64,000 nucleotides of DNA from Litorivicinus lipolyticus (GTDB lineage Bacteria > Pseudomonadota > Gammaproteobacteria > Pseudomonadales > Litorivicinaceae): positions 1,240,001 to 1,304,000 of the forward strand of contig NZ_CP045871.1 of the NCBI RefSeq assembly GCF_009650135.1. Direction: 5' to 3'. Positions within the stretch are counted from its first letter, which is position 1, and the number at the start of each line of letters is the position of its first letter. Under the pieces are notes generated by a model. That model was not told where the DNA came from. It was given only the letters and a program-made list of their open reading frames with translations, and ran no database searches. Below are positions 55,425-63,895 of the stretch, piece by piece. The position numbers and the translations under genes are program-made.

Positions 55425-56624
55425 ATGAATCAATGGATCGAGCACAAATGGACAACCCCGGCACTGTTAGGTGCCACCGCGGTGGTCGCCACTCCGTTCA
55501 GTGTCCCGGCTGGTGCCGCGCTGATAGCTGGGGCGGGTCTGTCCGTCGTCCTCACGATGCTGCGACGCTCGGATGAAGAGATCCGTTTGGCTGCGGACAA
55601 CGGCGCTTCGCCGACCGACGACGCCGAAGCGCTGCGCGAGTTGGTTGAGGCCGTCGGCGCCCACATGCTCATTAAGGTCGCGGACACGTCAAATTTTGTG
55701 TCGGCCGACTTGACCAAGACGCATGACCTCGTGGGTGATGCCATGGCTAACTTGAACACCTCGTTCATGGGCCTTAACAGCCAAACCTCCGTCCAAGACC
55801 AGATGGTTCAAGCGCTGATCTCAAAGCTGTCCGGCGTGGTTCAAGACTCCGACGCACCGGATGCGTTAAAAATCGAGGACTTCGTCACCGAAACCGAGGA
55901 GGTCCTGACTTACTACGTCAACATTTTGATTCAGGTTGCCAAACACGGCGTTCAAACCGTAGAGAAAATTGACGACATGGTGATGGAGATGGAACGCATC
56001 CAACAGCTGGTTGTCGACATCAAAAGCATTGCCGACCAAACCAACTTGTTGGCGCTGAACGCGGCGATTGAAGCGGCGAGGGCGGGTGAAGCTGGCCGCG
56101 GATTTTCAGTCGTGGCGGATGAAGTACGTAAGCTAAGCGCGGATTCGAACAAGTTTTCGGACCAGATCGACTCGCAAGTTCACACCATGAAGCGCACCGT
56201 CAGCGACGCCAAAAAGATCGTTGAAGCGATGGCGGCCACCGACATGACCACGGCCATTAACAGCAAGGGCCGTATCGAGGACATGCTGACGCGGCTGAAT
56301 GCATTGTCGGAATCATTCTCGTTTGAGCTCGAAAAAGTCGGCGGAATCAGTCAGGACGTTAACGAAAGCGTCAATTTGGCCGTTCAGTCCATGCAGGTCG
56401 ACGATATCGTCAGCCAGTTGTTGATGCAGGCCCATCGTGCATTGGAGAGTCAGGACACTATTTTGACCGAATTCATGCCGGTACTGGTACAGGCTGCAAA
56501 CGGTGAGTTAGCGTCCAATCAGATACGTACTATAGCGCAACAAATACGGACCCGTAGTGACGAAGAGACCCGACAAGCTGTACCCCAAGGTACACTCGAC
56601 GAGGGCGAGATTGAACTATTCTAG
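55425..56624 (+). CDS. Receptor-like protein with CheZ-like D-x3-Q motif and EIELF tail
   Basis: A 399-residue protein with two short hydrophobic segments (about residues 12-45) that could form a membrane hairpin. There is no periplasmic sensor and no HAMP. A receptor signalling tip lies at about 200-236 ([17 protein letters not shown]). The C-terminal third is helical and not receptor-like. It holds [10 protein letters not shown], with Asp327-x3-Gln331 spaced as in the CheZ catalytic D-x3-Q. It then has a charged linker and the tail G-E-I-E-L-F. CheZ itself ends in a CheY-binding peptide after a linker. It is seven bases after cheB, in the sigma-28 cheR operon. A CheY-P phosphatase or sink role is a hypothesis only. 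Confidence 0.85.
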   Translation: MNQWIEHKWTTPALLGATAVVATPFSVPAGAALIAGAGLSVVLTMLRRSDEEIRLAADNGASPTDDAEALRELVEAVGAHMLIKVADTSNFVSADLTKTHDLVGDAMANLNTSFMGLNSQTSVQDQMVQALISKLSGVVQDSDAPDALKIEDFVTETEEVLTYYVNILIQVAKHGVQTVEKIDDMVMEMERIQQLVVDIKSIADQTNLLALNAAIEAARAGEAGRGFSVVADEVRKLSADSNKFSDQIDSQVHTMKRTVSDAKKIVEAMAATDMTTAINSKGRIEDMLTRLNALSESFSFELEKVGGISQDVNESVNLAVQSMQVDDIVSQLLMQAHRALESQDTILTEFMPVLVQAANGELASNQIRTIAQQIRTRSDEETRQAVPQGTLDEGEIELF

Positions 56625-56678
56625 ACGTAGCAAACAGGAGGGCTATCCATCAACGCCCTTATTTACAAAGGAACGTCA

Positions 56679-57014
56679 ATGTCGGTTTCAACCAGTTTTC
56701 TAAGCGCCGAATCGCGCCTGACCATTCGCGTCACCGGGCGCTTTGGGTTTTCACTGCACAAAGCCTTCCTAGATGCCTTCCAAAAGTTCGGCAGCGGCGC
56801 CCGTTGTTACACGGTTGACCTGACGGATGCCGATAGCGTCGACTCGTCGGCACTGGGCATGATGCTGTTACTGCGTGACTTCGCCGGTGGTGACCGATCC
56901 AACATTACGGTCGAGGGTGCCAACTTGGACATCGAAAAGGTGCTAAAGATCACCGCGTTCGATAAGTTATTTCATATCCCGGGCCTTAGCATCCGTGATC
57001 TCGAAACCGTCTAA
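56679..57014 (+). CDS. STAS-domain protein (anti-sigma antagonist-like), end of cheR operon
   Basis: A 111-residue single STAS domain with the full D-S-S-A-L-G phospho-site block (Ser in S-V-D-S-S-A-L-G). This block is typical of SpoIIAA/HsbA-like partner-switch proteins. No cognate kinase or PP2C phosphatase is encoded here. AAGGAAC lies before the ATG, 54 bases after the receptor-like gene; it is probably the last gene of the operon. It is not closely similar to the STAS protein at 41795. Confidence 0.85.
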   Translation: MSVSTSFLSAESRLTIRVTGRFGFSLHKAFLDAFQKFGSGARCYTVDLTDADSVDSSALGMMLLLRDFAGGDRSNITVEGANLDIEKVLKITAFDKLFHIPGLSIRDLETV

Positions 57015-57015
57015 T

Positions 57016-57031
57016 TGGCACGCATATTGCT
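57016..57031 (+). promoter_or_regulatory. Sigma-54 promoter of fliK-flhB operon
   Basis: TGGCACGCATATTGCT has GG at 57017 and GC at 57029. It begins just after the STAS stop and lies 40 bases before fliK. Confidence 0.9.
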
Positions 57032-57070
57032 AAATTGTCACTAACGCCAACTTAGTGACGGATTTAGTGC

Positions 57071-58567
57071 ATGACAGACATCGCGATAGCACCCACAGCT
57101 CCAGTAGCCTCCTATAGCAGCGCGTCCAAGGCCACAGGCTCCAGCCTCAAAAGCGGTGGCGAGTTCGCGAACTTGATGAACCCAATAAAATCCGCCGCTG
57201 CAGGGACCACAAACGGCAAGTTATTGCCGGTCGCCCAGCCCGCTTCGGTGGCGCTCACAGTTTTGGTCGCCGCACTGCCGATCGAGGTCAGTGACGGGAT
57301 TCAGGCCTCGTTGGCCGCGTTTCTTGAAACCGCTGGCATTCCCAGTACCACAACGCAAATCCCAGATGCCGTCATGGACGCCTGGATTGAGACCGAACTG
57401 CCATTGCTGGCCGTCGAATTACCGGCGCTGGCGGATGCGCTTGACCAATTGACGACGATCGCAGCCCCGTCGCCCACACCCTTGCCGTTATCGATCCCCC
57501 CCGTGGAAGCGACAAATTCAGCCGTGCCCATGCGTGTTGCCGCCACCGAAACGCCCGCCATCGCGAGTGTCACAACCCGCACCGCATCGCCCGAGCGTGC
57601 CGACACCCAACGCAACTTCATCGCGCTGGCTGCGGGGACGCGGGCCGACTCGGCCTCAACACTGCCCAAAGCGAGCCTTGCGCCGGTTGCGACCATGGCA
57701 GTACCAACAGCCCAGGGCGCGATTACCCCAGATGCAGCCGGCCTGATCGTGACGACGCGTGAACCGTCTGGGCTGAACAAACCCGAACAGACAGCGCTGT
57801 CGCGCCTGGCTAACGCGCTCAACACCCAGAGCGCCCAGACGCCCGCGAATACAGCGAGCACGGGCTACGTGCCGCTGGCGACGCTCAATTCAGCGCTACC
57901 GGCGCCCGCTATCAGTCAAGTTGTTGACGAGGTTAACGCGATGATCGGTAGCCCCGGCGCAGCACGCCCCGAGGCGCCCGTGATCAGTACGGCCCGTATG
58001 CCCACCGACGGCAGTCTTGGTCTAGCGGAGAACGTGACCGAGGGCCGGTTGATGGCAGCCCGCGTGGAGGCTTCAGCCGCCGCGCCGGCCCCGACGCGCG
58101 CCGAAGCCCCAGCCGCGCCTGTGGCGGGTGACACCAAGTTGCCGCACTTCGATGACCCCGCGTGGCTGCGCAGTGTCGGCGAAAAGGCCCAAATGATGCT
58201 GCGAAATGCACAGCCCGAGGCACGACTGCGCCTGGACCCGTCTCACCTGGGCACCATCGAATTGAAAGTCGCCCAAGGTAACGACGGCACACAGATCACC
58301 ATGGTGGCGACGGACGGGCGCGTACGCGATGCGCTCGAGGCCGGCCAAAACCGTCTGCGCGACCAACTGGCAGAGCAGGGCGTTAGCCTGAGCCAGTTCG
58401 ACGTCAGTGATCAGGCCCAACAACAAACCGCACGCGACAGTGATGACCAACCTCAGACCGGTCAAGGACAGGCGAGCGCTGATGTTGATAGCCTTTCGGA
58501 CTCCACTGATGACAAGTCCGCTACGTCCCTTGCCGCCAACGATCGATTGGTCGATCAACGCGTTTAA
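57071..58567 (+). CDS. fliK: FliK, hook-length control protein
   Basis: A 498-residue exported ruler. A long, low-complexity Ala/Pro/Thr-rich region (about residues 1-350) is followed by the conserved C-terminal domain (about 370-460: R-L-D-P-S-H-L-G-T-I-E-L-K-V). That domain contacts FlhB to switch export from hook to filament. The tail is Gln/Asp-rich. It is the first gene behind a sigma-54 site. Confidence 0.92.
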   Translation: MTDIAIAPTAPVASYSSASKATGSSLKSGGEFANLMNPIKSAAAGTTNGKLLPVAQPASVALTVLVAALPIEVSDGIQASLAAFLETAGIPSTTTQIPDAVMDAWIETELPLLAVELPALADALDQLTTIAAPSPTPLPLSIPPVEATNSAVPMRVAATETPAIASVTTRTASPERADTQRNFIALAAGTRADSASTLPKASLAPVATMAVPTAQGAITPDAAGLIVTTREPSGLNKPEQTALSRLANALNTQSAQTPANTASTGYVPLATLNSALPAPAISQVVDEVNAMIGSPGAARPEAPVISTARMPTDGSLGLAENVTEGRLMAARVEASAAAPAPTRAEAPAAPVAGDTKLPHFDDPAWLRSVGEKAQMMLRNAQPEARLRLDPSHLGTIELKVAQGNDGTQITMVATDGRVRDALEAGQNRLRDQLAEQGVSLSQFDVSDQAQQQTARDSDDQPQTGQGQASADVDSLSDSTDDKSATSLAANDRLVDQRV

Positions 58568-58587
58568 CCACAGGATTTAATAAGCTC

Positions 58588-59175
58588 ATGGCCGACGAAG
58601 ACAACCTCAAAACCGACGATGCCGATGACAGCATCGACAGCGGTGGTAAAAAGAAACTCATGATCATGGGCGCGGCCGGATTGTTGCTGCTCAGCATCAT
58701 CGGCGCGGCCGTGTGGTGGTTCATGTTGCGCGACACCCCAGCGGAGTCTGTGTTGGACGCGGACGGCAACGAGATCGTTATCGAGGGCAATGTCGCAGCA
58801 TCGGTTGACGGCGACCAGGACGGTCAAGGGCCCGACATCACCGAACCCGATGCCGGTCCGGCCGAGTACGTCAGCGTAAGACCGCCGCTACTGACCACGT
58901 ATTTTCAGGGTGAGCGTGTGCGTAACTTCCAGCTCAAATCGACCCTTGTAACCCGTGACTCAGCCACTGCGGATGCAATCCGTGCGCACATGCCCCGGAT
59001 TGCCGACGCCTTTGCGATTCATTTGCGTCAGATGAGCTTAAAACAGGTAATGGATGCACAGGTTCGACTGGACCTGCGTGAACAACTCACGACCATTGCT
59101 AATGATGTCCTGAGCAAGGCCAAATCGGCGGCAAAAGTCGAGGCGACCTTGTTTGAACAGGTGGTGGTCCAGTAA
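58588..59175 (+). CDS. fliL: FliL, stator-associated membrane protein
   Basis: A 195-residue protein with an acidic N-terminal tail, one membrane segment (about residues 29-51: L-M-I-M-G-A-A-G-L-L-L-L-S) and a periplasmic FliL domain. It surrounds or supports stators in polar flagella. The acidic linker after the membrane segment is longer than in E. coli. It overlaps fliM by one base (TAATG). Confidence 0.93.
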   Translation: MADEDNLKTDDADDSIDSGGKKKLMIMGAAGLLLLSIIGAAVWWFMLRDTPAESVLDADGNEIVIEGNVAASVDGDQDGQGPDITEPDAGPAEYVSVRPPLLTTYFQGERVRNFQLKSTLVTRDSATADAIRAHMPRIADAFAIHLRQMSLKQVMDAQVRLDLREQLTTIANDVLSKAKSAAKVEATLFEQVVVQ

Positions 59176-60179
59176 TGCAAGATATCCTAAGCCAAGATGA
59201 AATCGATGTACTGCTGCATGGCGTCGATGACGGCGATGTCGACACGGACGAGGGTGTCGATGACGGCTCGGCCACGAATTACGACCTGACCAGTCAGGAC
59301 CGGATTGTTCGTGGCCGAATGCCGACCTTGGAAATGATCAACGAACGCTTCGCTCGCTACACCCGAATCAGCCTATTTAACCTATTACGGCGCACGGCGG
59401 ATGTCGCCTCCAGCGGCGTCCAAGTCCTCAAGTTTGGCGAGTACATGCACACACTGTACGTTCCAACCAGCTTGAACCTAATTAAAATCAAGCCGTTACG
59501 AGGCACGGCGCTGTTCGTGATGGACGCCAAATTGGTCTTCAAACTGGTCGACAACTTTTTTGGCGGCGACGGTCGTCACGCCAAAATCGAAGGCCGTGAA
59601 TTTACGCCGACAGAAAATCGGCTGGTCCAAAAAGTTCTGGATCAAATGTTCGTCGATCTAAAAGAAGCCTGGCGCACGATTATGGACCTGGAATTCACTT
59701 TCGTGAACGCCGAAGTAAACCCAGCCATGGCCAACATTATCAGCCCGTCCGAGGGTGTCATTGTCTCGACCTTTCACATCGAGCTGGATGGCGGCGGAGG
59801 GGAATTGCACCTGACGTTCCCGCTGTCGATGATCGAACCGATCAAAGACATGTTGGACGCCGGTATTCAGTCCGACGTTGATGACGTTGATGACCGCTGG
59901 GTCGCGACGCTCCAGCAAGACATCATCGAGGCGTCGGTGCCGGTGACCTGTCGCGTTGCCCAGACCACGCTGACACTGCGCGAAGTCAACAAACTAAAGG
60001 TCGGCGATGTGATACCGATCGAAGAGCCCAAAGAGGTCAAGTTGATCGCCAACTCGATTCCGACTTTTGTTGGCCGTATGGGCCAGTACAAAGGCAACTA
60101 CGCGGTCCAGGTCGAGCGGCCCATCAGCCGCGATCGACCCACCGCACAACCCTTCAACCTAAAGAAAGGTAAGTCATGA
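59175..60179 (+). CDS. fliM: FliM, motor switch protein
   Basis: A 334-residue C-ring protein. The first 16 residues are the CheY-P-binding peptide (I-L-S-Q-D-E-I-D-V-L-L-H-G). The middle CheC-like domain and the C-terminal SpoA domain follow. It overlaps fliN by four bases. The motor thus keeps the docking site for the CheY at 42106. Confidence 0.96.
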   Translation: MQDILSQDEIDVLLHGVDDGDVDTDEGVDDGSATNYDLTSQDRIVRGRMPTLEMINERFARYTRISLFNLLRRTADVASSGVQVLKFGEYMHTLYVPTSLNLIKIKPLRGTALFVMDAKLVFKLVDNFFGGDGRHAKIEGREFTPTENRLVQKVLDQMFVDLKEAWRTIMDLEFTFVNAEVNPAMANIISPSEGVIVSTFHIELDGGGGELHLTFPLSMIEPIKDMLDAGIQSDVDDVDDRWVATLQQDIIEASVPVTCRVAQTTLTLREVNKLKVGDVIPIEEPKEVKLIANSIPTFVGRMGQYKGNYAVQVERPISRDRPTAQPFNLKKGKS

Positions 60180-60604
60180 GTGACGACAATCAAAACATTG
60201 CAGACGACCTGATTGCTGACCTCGCGGGCGACACCAGCGACGGCGGTGATGCACTAGCCGACGAATGGGCGGCAGCGCTGGAACAACAGGACGATACCGC
60301 GCCTGCCGGCTTTGACGAGCTAAGCCCGGGTGGCAACGGCGACAACCCAGAGCTGGAAGTGATTTTGGACATTCCGGTGTCGATCTCGATGGAAGTCGGG
60401 CGCACCCAGATCCCGATTCGCAATTTACTCCAACTTAACCAGGGATCGGTCATTGAACTGGATCGGTTTGCCGGTGAGCCGCTGGACGTATTGGTCAACG
60501 GCACGCTAATAGCGCAGGGTGAGGTGGTCATGGTCAACGAAAAATTTGGCATCCGATTGACCGATGTGTTGAGCCCATCCGAACGCATCAAAAAGCTCAA
60601 ATAG
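60176..60604 (+). CDS. fliN: FliN, motor switch protein
   Basis: A 142-residue protein with an acidic N-terminal extension (about 60 residues) and the SpoA domain (I-P-V-S-I-S-M-E-V-G-R-T, V-N-E-K-F-G-I-R). It forms the lower C ring and binds FliH. It directly abuts fliO. Confidence 0.95.
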   Translation: MSDDNQNIADDLIADLAGDTSDGGDALADEWAAALEQQDDTAPAGFDELSPGGNGDNPELEVILDIPVSISMEVGRTQIPIRNLLQLNQGSVIELDRFAGEPLDVLVNGTLIAQGEVVMVNEKFGIRLTDVLSPSERIKKLK

Positions 60605-60922
60605 ATGGACGCCGGAAACCTGTTTGGCGTGTTCGCCGCGTTGATCGTCGTTTTGGGCGTGATCGTCGGTGGAGCCTATCTAATTCGGCGATTTGGCGGC
60701 CAACTCGCCACCAACCCCGGCCCGCTGCGAGTGCTTAGCTCGATCAACGTCGGCACGCGCGAGCGCGTGGTGCTGATTCAGGCGGGCGACGAGCAGTTAC
60801 TATTGGGAGTCGCACCGGGTCGCGTGGAATTATTAAAAAACCCGACGACGCCGATCGATGTCCCGGCGCCTGCCGCATTCGCCCAATCCCTATCCAGCGC
60901 GCTGAACCGAGGCCGCCAATGA
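60605..60922 (+). CDS. fliO: FliO, export gate assembly protein
   Basis: A 105-residue protein with one N-terminal membrane segment (about residues 5-27) and a small cytoplasmic domain ([15 protein letters not shown]). It helps FliP assemble. The start directly follows the fliN stop, and it overlaps fliP by four bases. Confidence 0.9.
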   Translation: MDAGNLFGVFAALIVVLGVIVGGAYLIRRFGGQLATNPGPLRVLSSINVGTRERVVLIQAGDEQLLLGVAPGRVELLKNPTTPIDVPAPAAFAQSLSSALNRGRQ

Positions 60923-61656
60923 TGCGTTATCTGTGGCTGTTGCTGCTGCCGCTGAGTACCATCGTCGGTGCCGAGGACCTAGGCATCAAGGCCTTCACCG
61001 TGACCCAGAACGCGAACGGTGAAAACGAATACTCGGTGACGCTGCAAATCTTGGCGATCATGACCGCACTGTCGTTTTTGCCCGCGGTGGTCATGATGAT
61101 GACAGCGTTCACCCGAATCATCGTGGTGCTTGCAATCTTGCGTCAGGCGATCGGCCTGCAACAGTCACCGTCCAACCAAATCTTGGTCGGATTGGCGATG
61201 TTTTTGACGTTTTTCATCATGGCCCCGGTGTTTGCCAAGATGAACGAAGCGGGCTTACAGCCGTATTTGAACGAAACCATGGGCTCGGTCGAGGCCTTGA
61301 ACGCGGCGATCGTGCCACTCAAAGCGTTCATGCTGGCGAACACCCGCGAGGTCGACCTGCAACTATTCAGCGAGATGGCCGGCGTCGCCGCGTTTAACGG
61401 TAACCAAGATGTACCCCTACAGGTATTAGTACCGGCATTTGTGACCAGCGAGCTGAAAACCGCGTTCCAGATCGGCTTCATGCTGTTCATTCCGTTTTTG
61501 GTCATCGATTTGGTTGTGGCCAGCGTACTGATGGCGATGGGCATGATGATGTTGTCGCCGATTATCATCAGCTTGCCATTTAAATTAATGCTGTTTGTTT
61601 TGATCGACGGGTGGGCCATGATTATGGGCACGCTCGCGAGCAGTTACGGAGTCTAG
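60919..61656 (+). CDS. fliP: FliP, export gate protein
   Basis: A 245-residue membrane protein with a cleavable signal peptide (residues 1-18), four membrane helices, and the conserved F-T-R-I-I-V-V-L and [11 protein letters not shown] motifs. It forms the export pore with FliQ and FliR. It lies one base from fliQ. Confidence 0.96.
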   Translation: MMRYLWLLLLPLSTIVGAEDLGIKAFTVTQNANGENEYSVTLQILAIMTALSFLPAVVMMMTAFTRIIVVLAILRQAIGLQQSPSNQILVGLAMFLTFFIMAPVFAKMNEAGLQPYLNETMGSVEALNAAIVPLKAFMLANTREVDLQLFSEMAGVAAFNGNQDVPLQVLVPAFVTSELKTAFQIGFMLFIPFLVIDLVVASVLMAMGMMMLSPIIISLPFKLMLFVLIDGWAMIMGTLASSYGV

Positions 61657-61657
61657 G

Positions 61658-61927
61658 ATGGCACCCGATGCAGTCGTCAACGCGTTTAGCGAAGCCCTGT
61701 GGCTGATTGTGCTGATGGTCTGCGTGATCATCCTGCCAAGTTTGTTCGTCGGTTTGATTGTCAGTGTGTTCCAAGCTGCAACCCAGATTAACGAGCAAAC
61801 GCTGTCGTTTCTGCCGCGACTGCTTGCGACCCTGATCGCCGTCTCGGTCGCCGGTCCTTGGCTGGTGCGCCGGATGATGGAGCACTTCAACGGTATTTTG
61901 GCCTCGATCCCCGGGATGCTTGGGTGA
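61658..61927 (+). CDS. fliQ: FliQ, export gate protein
   Basis: An 89-residue protein with two membrane helices (about 15-38 and 52-72) and the family core (Q-A-A-T-Q-I-N-E-Q-T-L-S-F). It overlaps fliR by four bases. Confidence 0.95.
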   Translation: MAPDAVVNAFSEALWLIVLMVCVIILPSLFVGLIVSVFQAATQINEQTLSFLPRLLATLIAVSVAGPWLVRRMMEHFNGILASIPGMLG

Positions 61928-62706
61928 GCATCGGCGAAGCCGACCTGATCAACCAACTGATGAGCACGCTGCTTGCGATCTTTCGCATCGGTGCGTTCTT
62001 TGCGGCCGGCCCTATATTGGGCGCAACCTTCATCACCGGCCCGGTGCGTGCCGGTCTGGCCCTGATCATGGCCTTGATTATCCAGCCCCTAATTCCCGCC
62101 GTACCCGCGATTGATCCGCTCAGCATTCAGATGCTGGTGGTCATCGGCCAGGAAATCATGATGGGCGTGGCCATGGCCTTTGTGGTTCAGCTGCTGTTTC
62201 AAATGTTCGTCTTGGCAGGTCAAGCGATCGCCATGCAGGCAGGTCTGGGCTTCGCCAACATGGTGGACCCCTCCAACGGCGTGTCGGTGCCGGTGGTGTC
62301 GCAGTTTTACTTAATGATGGTGACCTTGCTGTGGCTGACTTTAGGCGGGCATCTGGTGATGATTCAGGTGCTGGTCGACAGCTTTACCGTGCAACCCATC
62401 GGAAATATTCAAAATCTAGTTCAAGGCATGGCGCTGTTGCCCGAACTGGGCAGCTGGTTGTTTGCCGGGGCGCTACTGATTGCACTGCCGGCAATCGCCG
62501 CGATGCTGATCGTTAACCTCGCCTTTGGCATCATGACGCGTACCGCCCCCCAGCTGAACGTATTTGCCCTCGGCTTTCCGTTCACGTTGCTGTGTGGTCT
62601 GTTGGCGATGTACATCGGCTTGGACGGTTTCTTGCCGCGCTTTGAAGTATTCGCCGCCGAAGCGCTGGGTTACGTCCGCGAAGTGATGAGTGGGCGCGAT
62701 GGCTGA
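61924..62706 (+). CDS. fliR: FliR, export gate protein
   Basis: A 260-residue membrane protein with six predicted hydrophobic segments and the conserved G-L-G-F-A-N-M-V-D-P block. The GTG at 61924, overlapping the fliQ stop, gives the family start; a longer upstream frame lies within fliQ. It overlaps flhB by eight bases. Confidence 0.95.
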   Translation: MSIGEADLINQLMSTLLAIFRIGAFFAAGPILGATFITGPVRAGLALIMALIIQPLIPAVPAIDPLSIQMLVVIGQEIMMGVAMAFVVQLLFQMFVLAGQAIAMQAGLGFANMVDPSNGVSVPVVSQFYLMMVTLLWLTLGGHLVMIQVLVDSFTVQPIGNIQNLVQGMALLPELGSWLFAGALLIALPAIAAMLIVNLAFGIMTRTAPQLNVFALGFPFTLLCGLLAMYIGLDGFLPRFEVFAAEALGYVREVMSGRDG

Positions 62707-63841
62707 AGAAAACGAAGACGGCCAAGAAAAATCCGAAGACCCCTCCGAGCGACGCCTCGAAAAGGGCCTTGAAGACGGCCAAGTTGCGCGCTCAAAAGAA
62801 CTGGCGACGCTGCTGAGCTTGATGTTCGGCATGATCGCGATGTATTTCGCCGGCTCCATGTTGGCTGAGGCCCTGGCTGCGATTGGCCGAGATGCCTTCA
62901 CCATCAGCCGCGGCGAGTTGGCCGACAAAAGCAGCATGGCCACGCTGCTGGGTGAATCCAGCCGCGCCGTGATCGGCGGCATTATTGTGGTCGGCGGCGC
63001 CGGCATGATCGCCGCGATCGCCGGCAACTTGGGCGTCGGCGGCTTTTTGTTAAGTGCCAAATCCTTGATGCCCAAAGGCTCACGCATGAACCCGCTGCAG
63101 GGGCTCAAGCGTATGTTCAGCGCCAATTCACTGGTCGAGCTGGTCAAGAGCGTACTCAAAGTTGCCTTGACTGCCGGCATTGGCGGTGCGGCGCTGTGGG
63201 CCCAGCTCGATATCCTGTTGTCGCTAGCGGACATGCCCATTGAACAGGCGATTGAAAAAGCCCTGACGTCGGTGTTGCTAACGGTCTTGTACATGGTGTC
63301 CGGGCTGATCTTGGTGGCCGCATTGGATGTGCCGTACCAGCTGTACGAGCACAAGAAAAAAATGCGCATGACCCTGAAAGAGGTCAAGGACGAATTCAAA
63401 GAAACTGAGGGCTCGCCGGAGCTGAAAGCACGAGTGCGCCAAGTCCAGCGCGAAATGGCCAATCGCCGAATGATGCAAAAGGTGCCCGACGCCGACGTCA
63501 TCGTCACCAACCCGACCCACTACGCGATCGCGCTCAAATACGACCCACACGGTGGCGGCGCGCCGACCGTACTGGCCAAGGGCAAGGACGAACTGGCCAT
63601 GCGAATCCGCGAAAAAGCCAGCGAACACGGCATCGCGCGCTTGGAAACGCCGCCTTTGGCCCGTGCGCTTTACCACAGCGTCGACATCGACCAGGAAATT
63701 CCAGCCGGACTCTACGTCGCCGTGGCCCAGGTGCTGGCCTACGTGTTCCAGCTAAACGAACACTTCAAGGGCCGCGCCCAGCGCCCAGCGCACCCCTCAA
63801 ACCTGCCCATCCCGACCGAATTCAGGGTCGACCCCGACTAA
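62699..63841 (+). CDS. flhB: FlhB, export gate switch protein
   Basis: A 380-residue protein. It opens with a charged N-terminus (E-K-S-E-D-P-S-E-R-R-L-E-K), then has four membrane segments and the cytoplasmic autocleavage site N-P-T-H at 271-274. Cleavage there allows the switch from hook to filament substrates under FliK control. The ATG at 62699 is chosen over one three codons upstream because it matches the family start. Confidence 0.96.
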   Translation: MAEENEDGQEKSEDPSERRLEKGLEDGQVARSKELATLLSLMFGMIAMYFAGSMLAEALAAIGRDAFTISRGELADKSSMATLLGESSRAVIGGIIVVGGAGMIAAIAGNLGVGGFLLSAKSLMPKGSRMNPLQGLKRMFSANSLVELVKSVLKVALTAGIGGAALWAQLDILLSLADMPIEQAIEKALTSVLLTVLYMVSGLILVAALDVPYQLYEHKKKMRMTLKEVKDEFKETEGSPELKARVRQVQREMANRRMMQKVPDADVIVTNPTHYAIALKYDPHGGGAPTVLAKGKDELAMRIREKASEHGIARLETPPLARALYHSVDIDQEIPAGLYVAVAQVLAYVFQLNEHFKGRAQRPAHPSNLPIPTEFRVDPD

Positions 63842-63842
63842 C

Positions 63843-63858
63843 TGGCACGCATTTCGCT
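63843..63858 (+). promoter_or_regulatory. Sigma-54 promoter of flhA
   Basis: TGGCACGCATTTCGCT has GG at 63844 and GC at 63856. It begins two bases after the flhB stop and lies 37 bases before flhA. Confidence 0.87.
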
Positions 63859-63895
63859 TTGACCCACGGAGAACCGTCAATTTTAAGGAGCCTCC

